Shown piece after piece: positions 1 through 8,006 of a stretch of DNA of 64,000 nt. Each line of letters opens with the position of its first letter. Position 1 is the stretch's first letter. Both the position numbers and the translations under genes were made by a program. Below the pieces are notes generated by a model. That model was not told the DNA's origin and made no database searches. It saw only the letters and a program-made list of their open reading frames with translations. The DNA is from Prochlorococcus sp. MIT 1307 (lineage in GTDB: Bacteria > Cyanobacteriota > Cyanobacteriia > PCC-6307 > Cyanobiaceae). Where the stretch lies: the NCBI RefSeq assembly GCF_034092395.1, contig NZ_CP139301.1, positions 186,001 to 250,000 of the forward strand, in the 5' to 3' direction.

Positions 1-1518
1 GAGCCCATAGATTTTGCTCATTCTTCTTTAGAACCCATACTTCAAGAAACATACGGAATTATGGTATATCAAGAACAGATAATGAAAATAGCTCAGGATT
101 TGGCTGGTTACACATTAGGAGAAGCTGATTTATTACGCAGAGCAATGGGTAAGAAAAAGGTTGCCGAGATGCAAAAGCATAGAGATCATTTTGTTAAAGG
201 ATCTACTAGTCAATCAGTTGACCCTAAAGTTGCTAATGAACTATTTGATCAAATGGTTTTGTTCGCTGAATATTGCTTTAATAAAAGTCACTCAACAGCA
301 TATGGAGCAGTTACTTATCAAACTGCATATTTAAAAGCTCATTATCCAGTTGCATATATGGCAGCTTTATTAACAGTTAATGCTGGCTCTACTGACAAGG
401 TTCAGCGTTATATCTCTAATTGTAATTCCATGGGCATAGAAGTTACGCCTCCAAATGTGAATGCCTCTGGAATTGATTTTACGCCAGATAAAAATAGAAT
501 TTTGTTTGGACTTTCAGCGGTAAAGAATCTTGGTGATGGTTCAATCAGGCAATTAATAGCTAGTCGTGAAAAAGACGGGCCATTTAATTCATTAGCAGAA
601 ATTTGTGATCGAATTCCTTCAAATGTTTTGAATAAAAGAGGCTTAGAGGCACTTATACATTGTGGAGCACTTGATTCGATAGCACCAGACGCGAACCGGG
701 CACAATTAATAGCAGATCTTGATTTACTTGTTGATTGGGCTGCTTCCAGAGCTCGTGATCGTATATCTGGACAAGGGAACCTTTTTGACCTAATCAATGA
801 GGTCTCTGCTAATGAAGAACAAACGGATTTTTCTACGGCACCAAAAGCAGCTAAAACTACTGATTACTCCCCTAGTGAAAAGTTGAGACTGGAAAAGGAG
901 TTAGTAGGTTTTTACCTTTCAGATCACCCACTTAAACAGCTTTCACCTCCTGCAAAGTTGATAGCGCCTATAGGCCTTATTAGTTTGGATGATCAATCTG
1001 ACAAGACAAAAATTAGTGTTGTTGCCATGATCTCTGAGATGCGTCAAGTGACTACTCGTAAAGGTGATCGTATGGCTATCCTTCAATTGGAGGATTTAAC
1101 TGGAAACGCTGAAGCAGTTGTATTTCCAAAGACTTATGCCAGATTGTCAGACTTTCTTATGCTCGAAGCTCGGTTGCTTGTTTGGGCATCTGTTGATCGT
1201 AGAGATGAACGAGTTCAACTAATTGTCGATGATTGCAGGACTATTGATGATCTTCGCCTTTTACTTGTAGATTTACTCCCAGAAGAAGCTAATGATATAG
1301 AAGTTCAACATCGTTTAAGAGAATGTCTCTATAAACATAGGCCAGGGAAAGATGAGTTAGGCATAAAGGTTCCAGTTGTTGCTTCTATTAAGCAAGGGGA
1401 AAAAGTTCGTTATGTAAGACTTGGGCATCAGTTTTGCGTCGGGAATGCAAATGCAGCACTTAATTCATTGCAAAGTCAATCCTTCAGTGCTAACTATACT
1501 GAATACTTATTAACCTAA
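1..1518 (+). CDS. dnaE: DNA polymerase III alpha subunit, C-terminal part (5' end outside window)
   Basis: Replicative DNA polymerase, catalytic subunit. The frame is open from base 1, so the gene begins upstream; about 505 residues are present. Visible are the end of the polymerase core (AGYTLGEADLLRRAMGKKK near bases 100-160), a helix-hairpin-helix-like stretch (FNSLAEICDRIPSNVLNKRG, bases 583-642) and a C-terminal OB-fold (bases about 1010-1140). The residues AEYCFNKS at bases 268-291 are the classic insertion point of the cyanobacterial DnaE split intein. Here they are continuous, so this is an undivided DnaE with no intein at that site. The catalytic aspartates lie outside the window. 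The gene ends with TAA just before a 7-bp tandem repeat. Confidence 0.97.
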   Translation, partial: EPIDFAHSSLEPILQETYGIMVYQEQIMKIAQDLAGYTLGEADLLRRAMGKKKVAEMQKHRDHFVKGSTSQSVDPKVANELFDQMVLFAEYCFNKSHSTAYGAVTYQTAYLKAHYPVAYMAALLTVNAGSTDKVQRYISNCNSMGIEVTPPNVNASGIDFTPDKNRILFGLSAVKNLGDGSIRQLIASREKDGPFNSLAEICDRIPSNVLNKRGLEALIHCGALDSIAPDANRAQLIADLDLLVDWAASRARDRISGQGNLFDLINEVSANEEQTDFSTAPKAAKTTDYSPSEKLRLEKELVGFYLSDHPLKQLSPPAKLIAPIGLISLDDQSDKTKISVVAMISEMRQVTTRKGDRMAILQLEDLTGNAEAVVFPKTYARLSDFLMLEARLLVWASVDRRDERVQLIVDDCRTIDDLRLLLVDLLPEEANDIEVQHRLRECLYKHRPGKDELGIKVPVVASIKQGEKVRYVRLGHQFCVGNANAALNSLQSQSFSANYTEYLLT

Positions 1519-1520
1519 GT

Positions 1521-1558
1521 TGTGATATGTGATATGTGATATGTGATATGTGATATGT
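1521..1558. repeat. 7-bp tandem repeat (TGTGATA), about 5.4 copies
   Basis: Five perfect head-to-tail copies of TGTGATA followed by TGT fill the whole gap between the convergent dnaE and PAM68-like genes. The array ends on the PAM68-like stop codon (minus-strand TAA at 1560-1558). No function is evident; such arrays usually vary in copy number by slippage. Confidence 0.95.
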
Positions 1559-1995
1559 TATCCCTTATTTTTTGTTAACTCACTAAAGGCATCTCGAACC
1601 TTTCCTATATTTGGCCTTATATTTTCTAACCCCAATAAACTGCCAGCAGAGAGCTCCCAACTTGCAGAAAGTATTCCATAACTTAGGCCTAATAGACCCG
1701 TTAAAAAGCAAGCTGCTGATGTTAGTAATGTTAATGCTGGAGGAATATCTGCAATACCTCTACTGACTAATAAATAACTAATTATAAAAACACTCATTCC
1801 ACTAAAAGTGGGAAGCCCCGTTGTGATAGCAATTCTGCGGGCCATTCTATTTGCAACTTCTTTTGGTATAGCAGATTCTCTTTTTGAAGCTTTGCTATTG
1901 GGCGATTGCTTTAATGCCTTTCCAGTGCTTCCAGGTTTGGCCGCCGCACTTTTGCCCGCAGGCTTGAAAGGCTTGGGTGGGGGGATTTCGGCCAT
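1558..1995 (-). CDS. PAM68-like photosystem II assembly protein (DUF3464 family)
   Basis: A 145-residue protein with a proline- and lysine-rich cytoplasmic N-terminus (IPPPKPFKPAGKS near residue 4) and two hydrophobic helices, roughly residues 60-82 and 86-110. This is the arrangement of cyanobacterial and chloroplast PAM68, a thylakoid factor that helps assemble photosystem II intermediates. ATG start at 1995. It lies downstream of rpsO on the same strand, 46 bases away, and converges on dnaE. The family call rests on overall pattern and length; the role is taken from the family. Confidence 0.8.
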   Translation of the reverse strand: MAEIPPPKPFKPAGKSAAAKPGSTGKALKQSPNSKASKRESAIPKEVANRMARRIAITTGLPTFSGMSVFIISYLLVSRGIADIPPALTLLTSAACFLTGLLGLSYGILSASWELSAGSLLGLENIRPNIGKVRDAFSELTKNKG

Positions 1996-2041
1996 ATTCT
2001 TTTAATAAGTTAAAAGGACGAGATTGGATCCCGATTTTTTT

Positions 2042-2311
2042 TCACCCTCTAATCCCCAACTTAACTACAAGGTCGTTATAACGCTTTTCACTATGCTCCC
2101 TCACATAATTAAGTAAGCGCTTTCTTCGTCCAATCATTTTTAACAAACCTTTTCGCGATGAGTAGTCATGATTACTTTTTTGAAGATGGCCACTGAGCTT
2201 GGAGATGCGCTCACTAAGCATTGCGACTTGTACTTCAACAGAACCTGTGTCAGTAGCGTGCTTCTGATAAGAGTTGATTAGTTTTTGCTTTTCTGCTGTA
2301 TCGAGCGGCAT
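2042..2311 (-). CDS. rpsO: 30S ribosomal protein S15
   Basis: 89 residues, the normal length of bacterial S15. It starts [18 protein letters not shown] and carries the conserved rRNA-contacting stretch around [16 protein letters not shown] and the C-terminal [17 protein letters not shown]. It binds 16S rRNA in the central domain early in 30S assembly. It lies between ruvA upstream (51-base gap) and the PAM68-like gene downstream on the same strand. A weak stem (around 2017-2033) with a T run lies just past the stop but is not a clear terminator. Confidence 0.97.
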   Translation of the reverse strand: MPLDTAEKQKLINSYQKHATDTGSVEVQVAMLSERISKLSGHLQKSNHDYSSRKGLLKMIGRRKRLLNYVREHSEKRYNDLVVKLGIRG

Positions 2312-2362
2312 GTCTTGAAAAGTGCTTTGATTTTAAAAACTTAATTTAACCCCTTAAGCTCC

Positions 2363-3049
2363 TTATAACCTGGATTCGTTGCTTAGCCAAATCAAGCTGG
2401 CTTTGAGTAATCCTTCAATACCTTCTAGAGATGTTCCTAAATCTGTAATTTTTGAGGTCTTTGTAGATTTGGTTTGTGCTTCACTTGCCATTGCTTGTAT
2501 TGCGCTATTGATTTCTATATCGTCATAACCCAGTGTTCTTAGGGTTTCTTGCAGTTCGATGATATTTGAAGCTTTGAAAGGAAGTTTTTGCAAATCAATT
2601 CCCTCTATTCGCGAGTTGTCGGTTTTCACCTCACTGAACTCTGAGAGTTTGTTGCGTAATTCGATTGAAAGTCTTTCGGCAGTTCTTTTTCCTATTCCTT
2701 GGGCTTTTGAAAGTTTGTGAATGTCTTGATGAATTATTGCAGTTACTAATTCATCAATTTGATTTTGCTCCAATAGTGCAATGGCCATTTGTGGGCCAAC
2801 TCCGCTTACTCCTATAAGTATTCTGAAGAGGTCTCTTTCACTTCTCGTCTGGAATCCATATAGATGATCAGCATCATCCCGCTTTACTTGATGGATCCAT
2901 AGAGTCAATTGGTCAATTGAGTTAATTAAGGCTAGATGACGTGGTAAGAGTTGAATTTCATAGCCAACTCCTGAACAAGCCAAAACAATTCCTTGCCTTA
3001 GTGATTGCCTCCAGTTGTCTATCCTTTGCCCATGAAGCCAGCTAATCAT
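2363..3049 (-). CDS. ruvA: Holliday junction branch migration protein RuvA
   Basis: 228 residues. RuvA binds four-way DNA junctions as a tetramer and loads the RuvB motor for branch migration. The order of parts fits: N-terminal OB fold (residues 1-65, starting MISWLHGQRIDNW), tandem helix-hairpin-helix domain (LIGVSGVGPQMAIALL near 78 and LSKAQGIGKRTAERL near 113), a variable linker, and the C-terminal RuvB-binding three-helix domain (ETLRTLGYDDIEINSAI near 168). It is slightly longer than the usual 190-205 residues because of the linker and tail. ATG at 3049; no LexA-type box was seen upstream. Confidence 0.97.
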   Translation of the reverse strand: MISWLHGQRIDNWRQSLRQGIVLACSGVGYEIQLLPRHLALINSIDQLTLWIHQVKRDDADHLYGFQTRSERDLFRILIGVSGVGPQMAIALLEQNQIDELVTAIIHQDIHKLSKAQGIGKRTAERLSIELRNKLSEFSEVKTDNSRIEGIDLQKLPFKASNIIELQETLRTLGYDDIEINSAIQAMASEAQTKSTKTSKITDLGTSLEGIEGLLKASLIWLSNESRL

Positions 3050-3113
3050 TGGTTTTCTCTTGACTTAAGCATGCTGAGTCTTGGGATGGTTCTGTTTTTT
3101 TTCTTCTTTTTGC

Positions 3114-3536
3114 ATGAGACATCTCTTTCAACGGATTTGCCCTTTAATTCTGGCGTTAGTTTTATGCATTACACAGTACGGGTGTTTTAGCTCAACCAGG
3201 CCTCCCAATTCAGTCTTGATGGATGCACTTGAACTCCAAATTAATATCACGCAGAACGCACTTACAGATTTCCTAGATCTTGATGAGGGTGTCTCTAAAG
3301 TGTTAGGGGTTAAAGTTGATTCAAGTGCATTTATGGATTATGAGAATGGAAGACTCTTATTAGTTTATGGTCATGTTGACTACACGTTACCAAGTACGGA
3401 AACAATCAATAGTCCTTTTCAAGTATTTCTTGAAAAAGGGGAGAAAGGTCAGAGTTGGAGCTTGGTGAGGCCTTCATTTATTGCTAATGGTTCATCTAGA
3501 GTATGGAAAAGTTACGCACTTCCTATAAAGTCTTGA
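3114..3536 (+). CDS. Small exported protein of unknown function, lipoprotein-like
   Basis: About 140 residues from the ATG at 3114; an in-frame TTG at 3081 is possible but adds a poor N-terminus. The N-terminus is basic then hydrophobic (RHLFQRICPLILALVLCI) and ends near a cysteine (QYGC), so it may be a lipoprotein signal, although the lipobox is not canonical. The rest is a soluble domain with a conserved-looking core (VDSSAFMDYENGRLLLVYGHVDY is typical of its beta-rich centre). It is divergent from ruvA. I do not recognise a family; it resembles conserved cyanobacterial hypothetical proteins. Confidence 0.65.
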   Translation: MRHLFQRICPLILALVLCITQYGCFSSTRPPNSVLMDALELQINITQNALTDFLDLDEGVSKVLGVKVDSSAFMDYENGRLLLVYGHVDYTLPSTETINSPFQVFLEKGEKGQSWSLVRPSFIANGSSRVWKSYALPIKS

Positions 3537-3669
3537 CATTATATGTTTAAAAGAAGGTTGAAATATCAAAACCTTTAATTGAGAATAATGCTTTATATTG
3601 TTTTTGCTGAATTAATTCTTAAGTCTATTATTTTTATATTTTAAGTTGATTAAATATTAATCTTAGATC

Positions 3670-4059
3670 TTAGCCACCATCTATTTGGCAGCCAAGCATT
3701 GCGCCTGCAGCCCCACCTGCTGGGATCGCCCACCATCTATCTTTCCCTCTTGAGCCAGTAGTGGCAAGCCCTGCTCCAAGGAGCCCTCCAATTAAGGTTC
3801 CCTCACTGCAATCATTTGTATCGCCTATTGGCTGGGTTTGTTGAGTACGTCGTGCTCCAATTGAGCTGCAAGGAACCTGTACTGCTTCATTCCAGGTTCG
3901 AACATAGCCAGGTGAGTTTTTGTTCCCAGGAACGTATTCCTCCCTGTATTCACTACGAGCACATTGACGGGAATCGTTTGCGTATCCAGGTTGTGTACTT
4001 TCAGCTATAGCTGGCGATGCTGCGCTGAGGGCTAAAAGAGTGGCAAGAGCAATCTTCAT
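3670..4059 (-). CDS. Secreted glycine-zipper-like small protein
   Basis: 129 residues. A clear Sec signal peptide (MKIALATLLALSAASPAIAE, predicted cleavage after AIA) precedes a mature part with four or more cysteines (C33, C64, C84, C124 by count). A glycine-rich hydrophobic segment (GGLLGAGLATTG and AIPAGGAAGAMLGC) resembles the glycine zipper of outer-membrane-associated proteins such as the 17-kDa/SlyB type. The location is probably periplasm or outer membrane. Function is unknown. A strong hairpin (4090-4133) lies in its 5' leader. Confidence 0.75.
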   Translation of the reverse strand: MKIALATLLALSAASPAIAESTQPGYANDSRQCARSEYREEYVPGNKNSPGYVRTWNEAVQVPCSSIGARRTQQTQPIGDTNDCSEGTLIGGLLGAGLATTGSRGKDRWWAIPAGGAAGAMLGCQIDGG

Positions 4060-4089
4060 TGGTTTCAGTCGTTAGGCGTACTTTGGTGA

Positions 4090-4133
4090 CAATTGAGGCA
4101 GTAAAACCTTTCTTTTATTCTGCCTCAGAATTG
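4090..4133. promoter_or_regulatory. Stable hairpin in the leader of the glycine-zipper gene
   Basis: CAATTGAGGCAG at 4090-4101 pairs with CTGCCTCAGAATTG at 4120-4133 (12 pairs with a 2-base bulge, 18-base loop). It lies 31 bases upstream of the minus-strand ATG at 4059. No T run follows on either strand, so a leader structure or mRNA-stabilising element is more likely than a terminator. Confidence 0.5.
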
Positions 4134-4339
4134 TAGGTTTAATTAAATATTAGCAGTTTCTACACGCCAGATCAAGCATTGAAGAAGTATTACCAATGTG
4201 TTTGAAAAACTTAATCATTTAAGAATTCTAGGCCTATTGGGCATCTTATTTCTCTCTGTATAGAGGATTTGGTTCTGTAAATCTTCATTGGAGATACTTC
4301 TGCAATTATTTAATTTACAAGTTGATTGTTTCCTAACTA

Positions 4340-5215
4340 TTATAAATATCGAACATTATTGTTATCTATTTTATTTTGGGAGCTTAGACTTAGTATGGTT
4401 GCTACAAGGATAAAAAATGAGCCGATAATTGTCCAATCATTTAACTTCTCGGCAAAAAGTATTATGCCCCAGGTAGATGCAAATAAAACTTGTACGTAAT
4501 TTATAGAACTTGCCTGAGCTGCTGGTATGAGAGTTAAGCCTTCTGTAATCCATATTTGACCGAGTTGAGTAAATATTCCAATGCCTATTAGCCAAACCCA
4601 TTCAACACCTACAGGTATAACCCCGCTACTAAATAAGAATGGTAAGGCTATAGGTACAGATATCAATGGGAAATAGTGAACAATTACCAATGGATGCTCT
4701 TGTCTGGAAAGCTTGCGAACACAGATGTAGGCCATGGCTGTTAAAAAAGCCCCAGTTAAGGCAATAACTACTGATAAAGCAGGTAGTTGAACACTATCTG
4801 TGCTTATCCATTCGGGCTGAACAACCATTAATATTCCCAACCAGCCGACTATCACAGCTATTCCAATACGAAGTCCAAAACCTTCCTTTAAGAATAAAGA
4901 TGCTGCAACTGCGGTAAACATTGGGTATGTGTATTGAAGAACAGTAGCGGAGGCCAAAGGCAAAGTTGTAATGGCTTCAAATACGCAGAACAAGGCAGTG
5001 CTCCCTAGTAGGCCTCGGATTATCAGTAATTTTTTGTTTTTACCCCAAGGTGAGATTTGAGCCCTTTTGATCATTAACCTTGTTATTAGAAGGCTTATAA
5101 GAGCTCTAACTAAAACAATTTCTGCTACAGGAAGTCTCCCACTTAAATGTTTCACGCAAACACTCATTAAGCTAAATGCCCAAGCACTAGCTATTAGGTT
5201 CAAATAACCTTTCAT
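4340..5215 (-). CDS. DMT superfamily (EamA-type) membrane transporter
   Basis: 291 residues from ATG 5215; a TTG at 5275 would add 20 polar residues with no homology, so the ATG is preferred. About ten hydrophobic helices in two repeated halves of five, as in the drug/metabolite transporter family. Family-like signatures are LVRALISLLITRLMI in the first half and TYPMFTAVAASLFLKEGFGLRIGIA and VLFASTWGIILFAEKLN as the paired EamA motifs. It is an inner membrane permease whose substrate cannot be told from sequence. It stands alone, divergent from dnaG. Confidence 0.85.
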   Translation of the reverse strand: MKGYLNLIASAWAFSLMSVCVKHLSGRLPVAEIVLVRALISLLITRLMIKRAQISPWGKNKKLLIIRGLLGSTALFCVFEAITTLPLASATVLQYTYPMFTAVAASLFLKEGFGLRIGIAVIVGWLGILMVVQPEWISTDSVQLPALSVVIALTGAFLTAMAYICVRKLSRQEHPLVIVHYFPLISVPIALPFLFSSGVIPVGVEWVWLIGIGIFTQLGQIWITEGLTLIPAAQASSINYVQVLFASTWGIILFAEKLNDWTIIGSFFILVATILSLSSQNKIDNNNVRYL

Positions 5216-5372
5216 TGTTTTTGAGTAATAGATGCTCACTTCTGTCAGAAGATCAGCTTTGTAGTTTTGCTGCAAATCTTTGTTCTGTTTGTCAAACGAT
5301 GATGGGGATTCATTTCCAGTGCTATGAAAATTTTTAACTAGACCAATCTGTTAGATCCCCCAGAATGTACTG

Positions 5373-7427
5373 ATGGCATCACCCCGTCTCCACCCACGAA
5401 CAATTGAGGCAGTCAAAGAACGTGCAGACATTGTTGATGTGGTTGGAGAACACGTTGTTTTAAAGAAAAAAGGAAGAGAATATGTTGGGATCTGTCCTTT
5501 TCACGATGACAGTAAACCCTCTATGACGGTATCCCCCGTTAAACAGTTTTATTACTGTTTTTCATGTGGAGCCGGAGGAAACTCCATCAAATTTTTGATG
5601 GAGTTTCAACGACAAAGTTTTGGAGATGTTGTTCTTGAGTTAGCGAGAAAGTACCAACTTCCCGTTGAGACCGTTGATGGTTCACAGCAAGAACGTTTGC
5701 GTCAGCAATTTTCACGTCGAGATAAGCTGCATCGAGCACTATCTCTTTCTGCTGGTTGGTTTTCTGATCAGCTACGTTCAGAAAAAGGTTCTAGTGCACT
5801 TAAGTATTTGAGGGAAGTGCGTGGCTTGAGTGAAACTACTATTGAAGCTTTTGATTTGGGATATGCTCCAGATCAGTGGGATGGACTACTTACATATCTT
5901 CAGCAGGTAGAAGGGTTATCTCCAGATTTACTCGAGGCGGCTGGATTGGTTGTTTCACGAAAAGGCGGAGGCGGTTTTTATGACCGTTTTCGTAATCGTT
6001 TGATCGTGCCAATTCGTGATCGTCAAGGACGAGTTATTGGTTTTGGTGGGCGTAGTCTTGATGGTGCAGAGCCTAAGTATTTAAATTCTCCTGAAACAGA
6101 AGTTTTTGAAAAAGGACAGCATCTCTTCGGTCTAGAAAAGGCAGTTAAGTTCATTCGTAAGGAGGATAGAGCTGTTGTTGTAGAAGGCTATTTTGATGTC
6201 ATTGCTTTGCATGCCTCAGGAATTCATAACTCTGTCGCGGCTTTAGGGACTGCTTTGAGTAGTAAGCAAATCACTCAATTATGTCGTTGTAGTGAGAGTA
6301 AAAGAATAGTATTGAACTTTGATGCAGATGGAGCAGGAGTACGAGCTGCCAATAGAGCTATTGGAGAAGTGGAACGTCTTGCAATGCAGGGTCAGCTGGA
6401 TTTGCGTGTTCTTCATTTACCTTCAGGAAAAGACCCTGATGAATTTCTTCAAGAGCATGGTCCTGGGGAATATAGAGCCCTTCTTGATCAGTCTCCACTT
6501 TGGTTGGATTGGCAAATAGATCAGGTTTTGCAAGACCTTGATCTCAGTAAAGCAGATCATTTTCAGTCTGCAGTTAGTGGGTTAGTACAACTTTTAGGCA
6601 AACTGCCTCAGTCAGCAGTGCGAACCCATTATCTCCAAAAGGTTGCTGAGCGTTTAAGTGGTGGACAAGCACGTTTGGCTTTGCAACTTGAGGAGGATCT
6701 TCGTAAGCAAGTAAAAGGTCAGCGTTGGCATGGACGTTCTAATCGAAGGGATCATCTCGGTGAAGGTAGTCAACGTGAACGTAGTGAAGCTGAGATCTTA
6801 CGTTTATATCTACATTGCTCTCCTCATAGGTCTGCTATTCGACGTGAGCTGCGTCAAAGGGAACTTGAAGATTTTGCCTTGCAACATCATCGGTTGTTAT
6901 GGGCAGCAATAACAGACTTGGAAGAAACCAAACTTGGAGCTAGTCGATTAGAAGAAATTATTCGAGGCAATGACTCTGGAGAAGATCTTGCTGATATAGA
7001 TATTGCAAGATTACTCACTGATCAGTTAATGGTTGATAACAATCCACTTTTAACTCGTCTTATGCCCCTTTTAGAGCCAGATGAGGTTCATGTAGCAGCC
7101 ATGTCTGAGCCCCTCCTTCATTTGCGTGGAACGGCTGCTGCTCTTGAGCGACAGAAATCATTGAAGCGATGCAGACATCTTTTGGAAGCATGGAGTGGTC
7201 AAAGGTTGGAAACACTTGAGAGATGCATCTCCTCACTTGTTGAAGAAGAGCGCCATCGACCAGAGGAATCTTTTGATATGGAAAATAGAATAGAAAAAAT
7301 GTTTCAAGAGCTAAATAGTGAAGCCTTGCGCTTTCAAGATCTTTATTACAGCGAACGAAAGCATATTCTTCACTTGGATCAACAACGTTGTGCAGGCTAT
7401 GGAAAGAAGCAGCCCCTCACGGCTTAG
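5373..7427 (+). CDS. dnaG: DNA primase
   Basis: 684 residues. It makes RNA primers for replication with DnaB helicase. The N-terminal zinc-binding domain has C41-x2-H44 (ICPFHDD) and C62-x2-C65 (CFSCGAGG). The RNA polymerase domain contains the TOPRIM core, with E271 in VVVEGYFDVIALH and D317/D319 in LNFDADGAG. A long C-terminal region (about 430-684) would bind helicase. It is longer than E. coli DnaG (581), as is common in cyanobacteria. ATG at 5373. It is monocistronic as far as visible. Confidence 0.97.
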   Translation: MASPRLHPRTIEAVKERADIVDVVGEHVVLKKKGREYVGICPFHDDSKPSMTVSPVKQFYYCFSCGAGGNSIKFLMEFQRQSFGDVVLELARKYQLPVETVDGSQQERLRQQFSRRDKLHRALSLSAGWFSDQLRSEKGSSALKYLREVRGLSETTIEAFDLGYAPDQWDGLLTYLQQVEGLSPDLLEAAGLVVSRKGGGGFYDRFRNRLIVPIRDRQGRVIGFGGRSLDGAEPKYLNSPETEVFEKGQHLFGLEKAVKFIRKEDRAVVVEGYFDVIALHASGIHNSVAALGTALSSKQITQLCRCSESKRIVLNFDADGAGVRAANRAIGEVERLAMQGQLDLRVLHLPSGKDPDEFLQEHGPGEYRALLDQSPLWLDWQIDQVLQDLDLSKADHFQSAVSGLVQLLGKLPQSAVRTHYLQKVAERLSGGQARLALQLEEDLRKQVKGQRWHGRSNRRDHLGEGSQRERSEAEILRLYLHCSPHRSAIRRELRQRELEDFALQHHRLLWAAITDLEETKLGASRLEEIIRGNDSGEDLADIDIARLLTDQLMVDNNPLLTRLMPLLEPDEVHVAAMSEPLLHLRGTAAALERQKSLKRCRHLLEAWSGQRLETLERCISSLVEEERHRPEESFDMENRIEKMFQELNSEALRFQDLYYSERKHILHLDQQRCAGYGKKQPLTA

Positions 7428-7443
7428 TAATTTGATTGATTTT

Positions 7444-7455
7444 ATTGTGCACAAT
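7444..7455. repeat. 12-bp perfect palindrome between convergent genes
   Basis: ATTGTGCACAAT lies in the 78-base gap between the 3' ends of dnaG and the HExxH gene. It is too short a stem for a confident terminator; it could be a protein-binding site or chance. Confidence 0.3.
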
Positions 7456-7505
7456 ACAAATGAAAACCTTGTTGTTTTAGCTTTTAACCACTCCCTTTGT
7501 TCTTT

Positions 7506-7970
7506 TTAAGGGCAAAACTTCTTCAGTGCAGCAATTACCTTCTTGGGTCTGTCTTCCATATAATAAGCCTCTACTTCACGTTCTCTCTTTATATTCCCAA
7601 TACTTGTAGACCCTTTTATTGCTCTTGCTTTATACCATGGGTGTGATTTTCTTTTAGTATTAATGACACCTAGAAGCTTTGAATTATTACAGTCCTGAGC
7701 AACGTGAGTTGCTTCATGTCTAAGCGCTTTTCTAATGGAGATTGCTGTAGCATTATTATTATCACGACCCACTTTGGGTAGGTAAAAACCATTAGTCTCT
7801 TTTATATTTTGAGTGCAAATAACCACTGCACGTTGCCGCTTTTTGGTAAACCCAACATACTTTTTTCCCATTAGGCATAAAGGAGAATTTTCTTCCACTG
7901 AAAAATTTGCTTTGTAGATAAGTTCAAGGATTTCTTTTTCTTTTGCAGTTAAAAATAAAAGGAATTCCAT
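7506..7970 (-). CDS. Small HExxH metalloprotease-like protein of unknown function
   Basis: 154 residues, ATG at 7970, no signal peptide. The centre reads RKALRHEATHVAQDC: a complete zinc-binding HExxH motif (HEATH). A glutamate-rich segment about 40 residues later (REVEAYYMEDRP) could give the third ligand, as in gluzincin-type peptidases. The C-terminus is basic. The stop of umuC lies 36 bases upstream on the same strand, so it may be read from the SOS-controlled umuDC transcript; I see no clear promoter in the gap. Peptidase activity is inferred only from the motif. Confidence 0.75.
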   Translation of the reverse strand: MEFLLFLTAKEKEILELIYKANFSVEENSPLCLMGKKYVGFTKKRQRAVVICTQNIKETNGFYLPKVGRDNNNATAISIRKALRHEATHVAQDCNNSKLLGVINTKRKSHPWYKARAIKGSTSIGNIKREREVEAYYMEDRPKKVIAALKKFCP

Positions 7971-8006
7971 GATTTTCTATTTGAGTTTTTGTTGGTCTGA
8001 ATTTGC

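Noticed and set aside
2017-2040. Stem plus T8 between rpsO and the PAM68-like gene as a terminator
   Set aside because: The T run is on the plus strand while both genes are on the minus strand, and the stem contains an A-C mismatch in the plus reading.
3892-3907. GGTTCGAAC resembling a tRNA T-arm
   Set aside because: It lies inside the glycine-zipper coding sequence and no acceptor or anticodon stems can be built around it.
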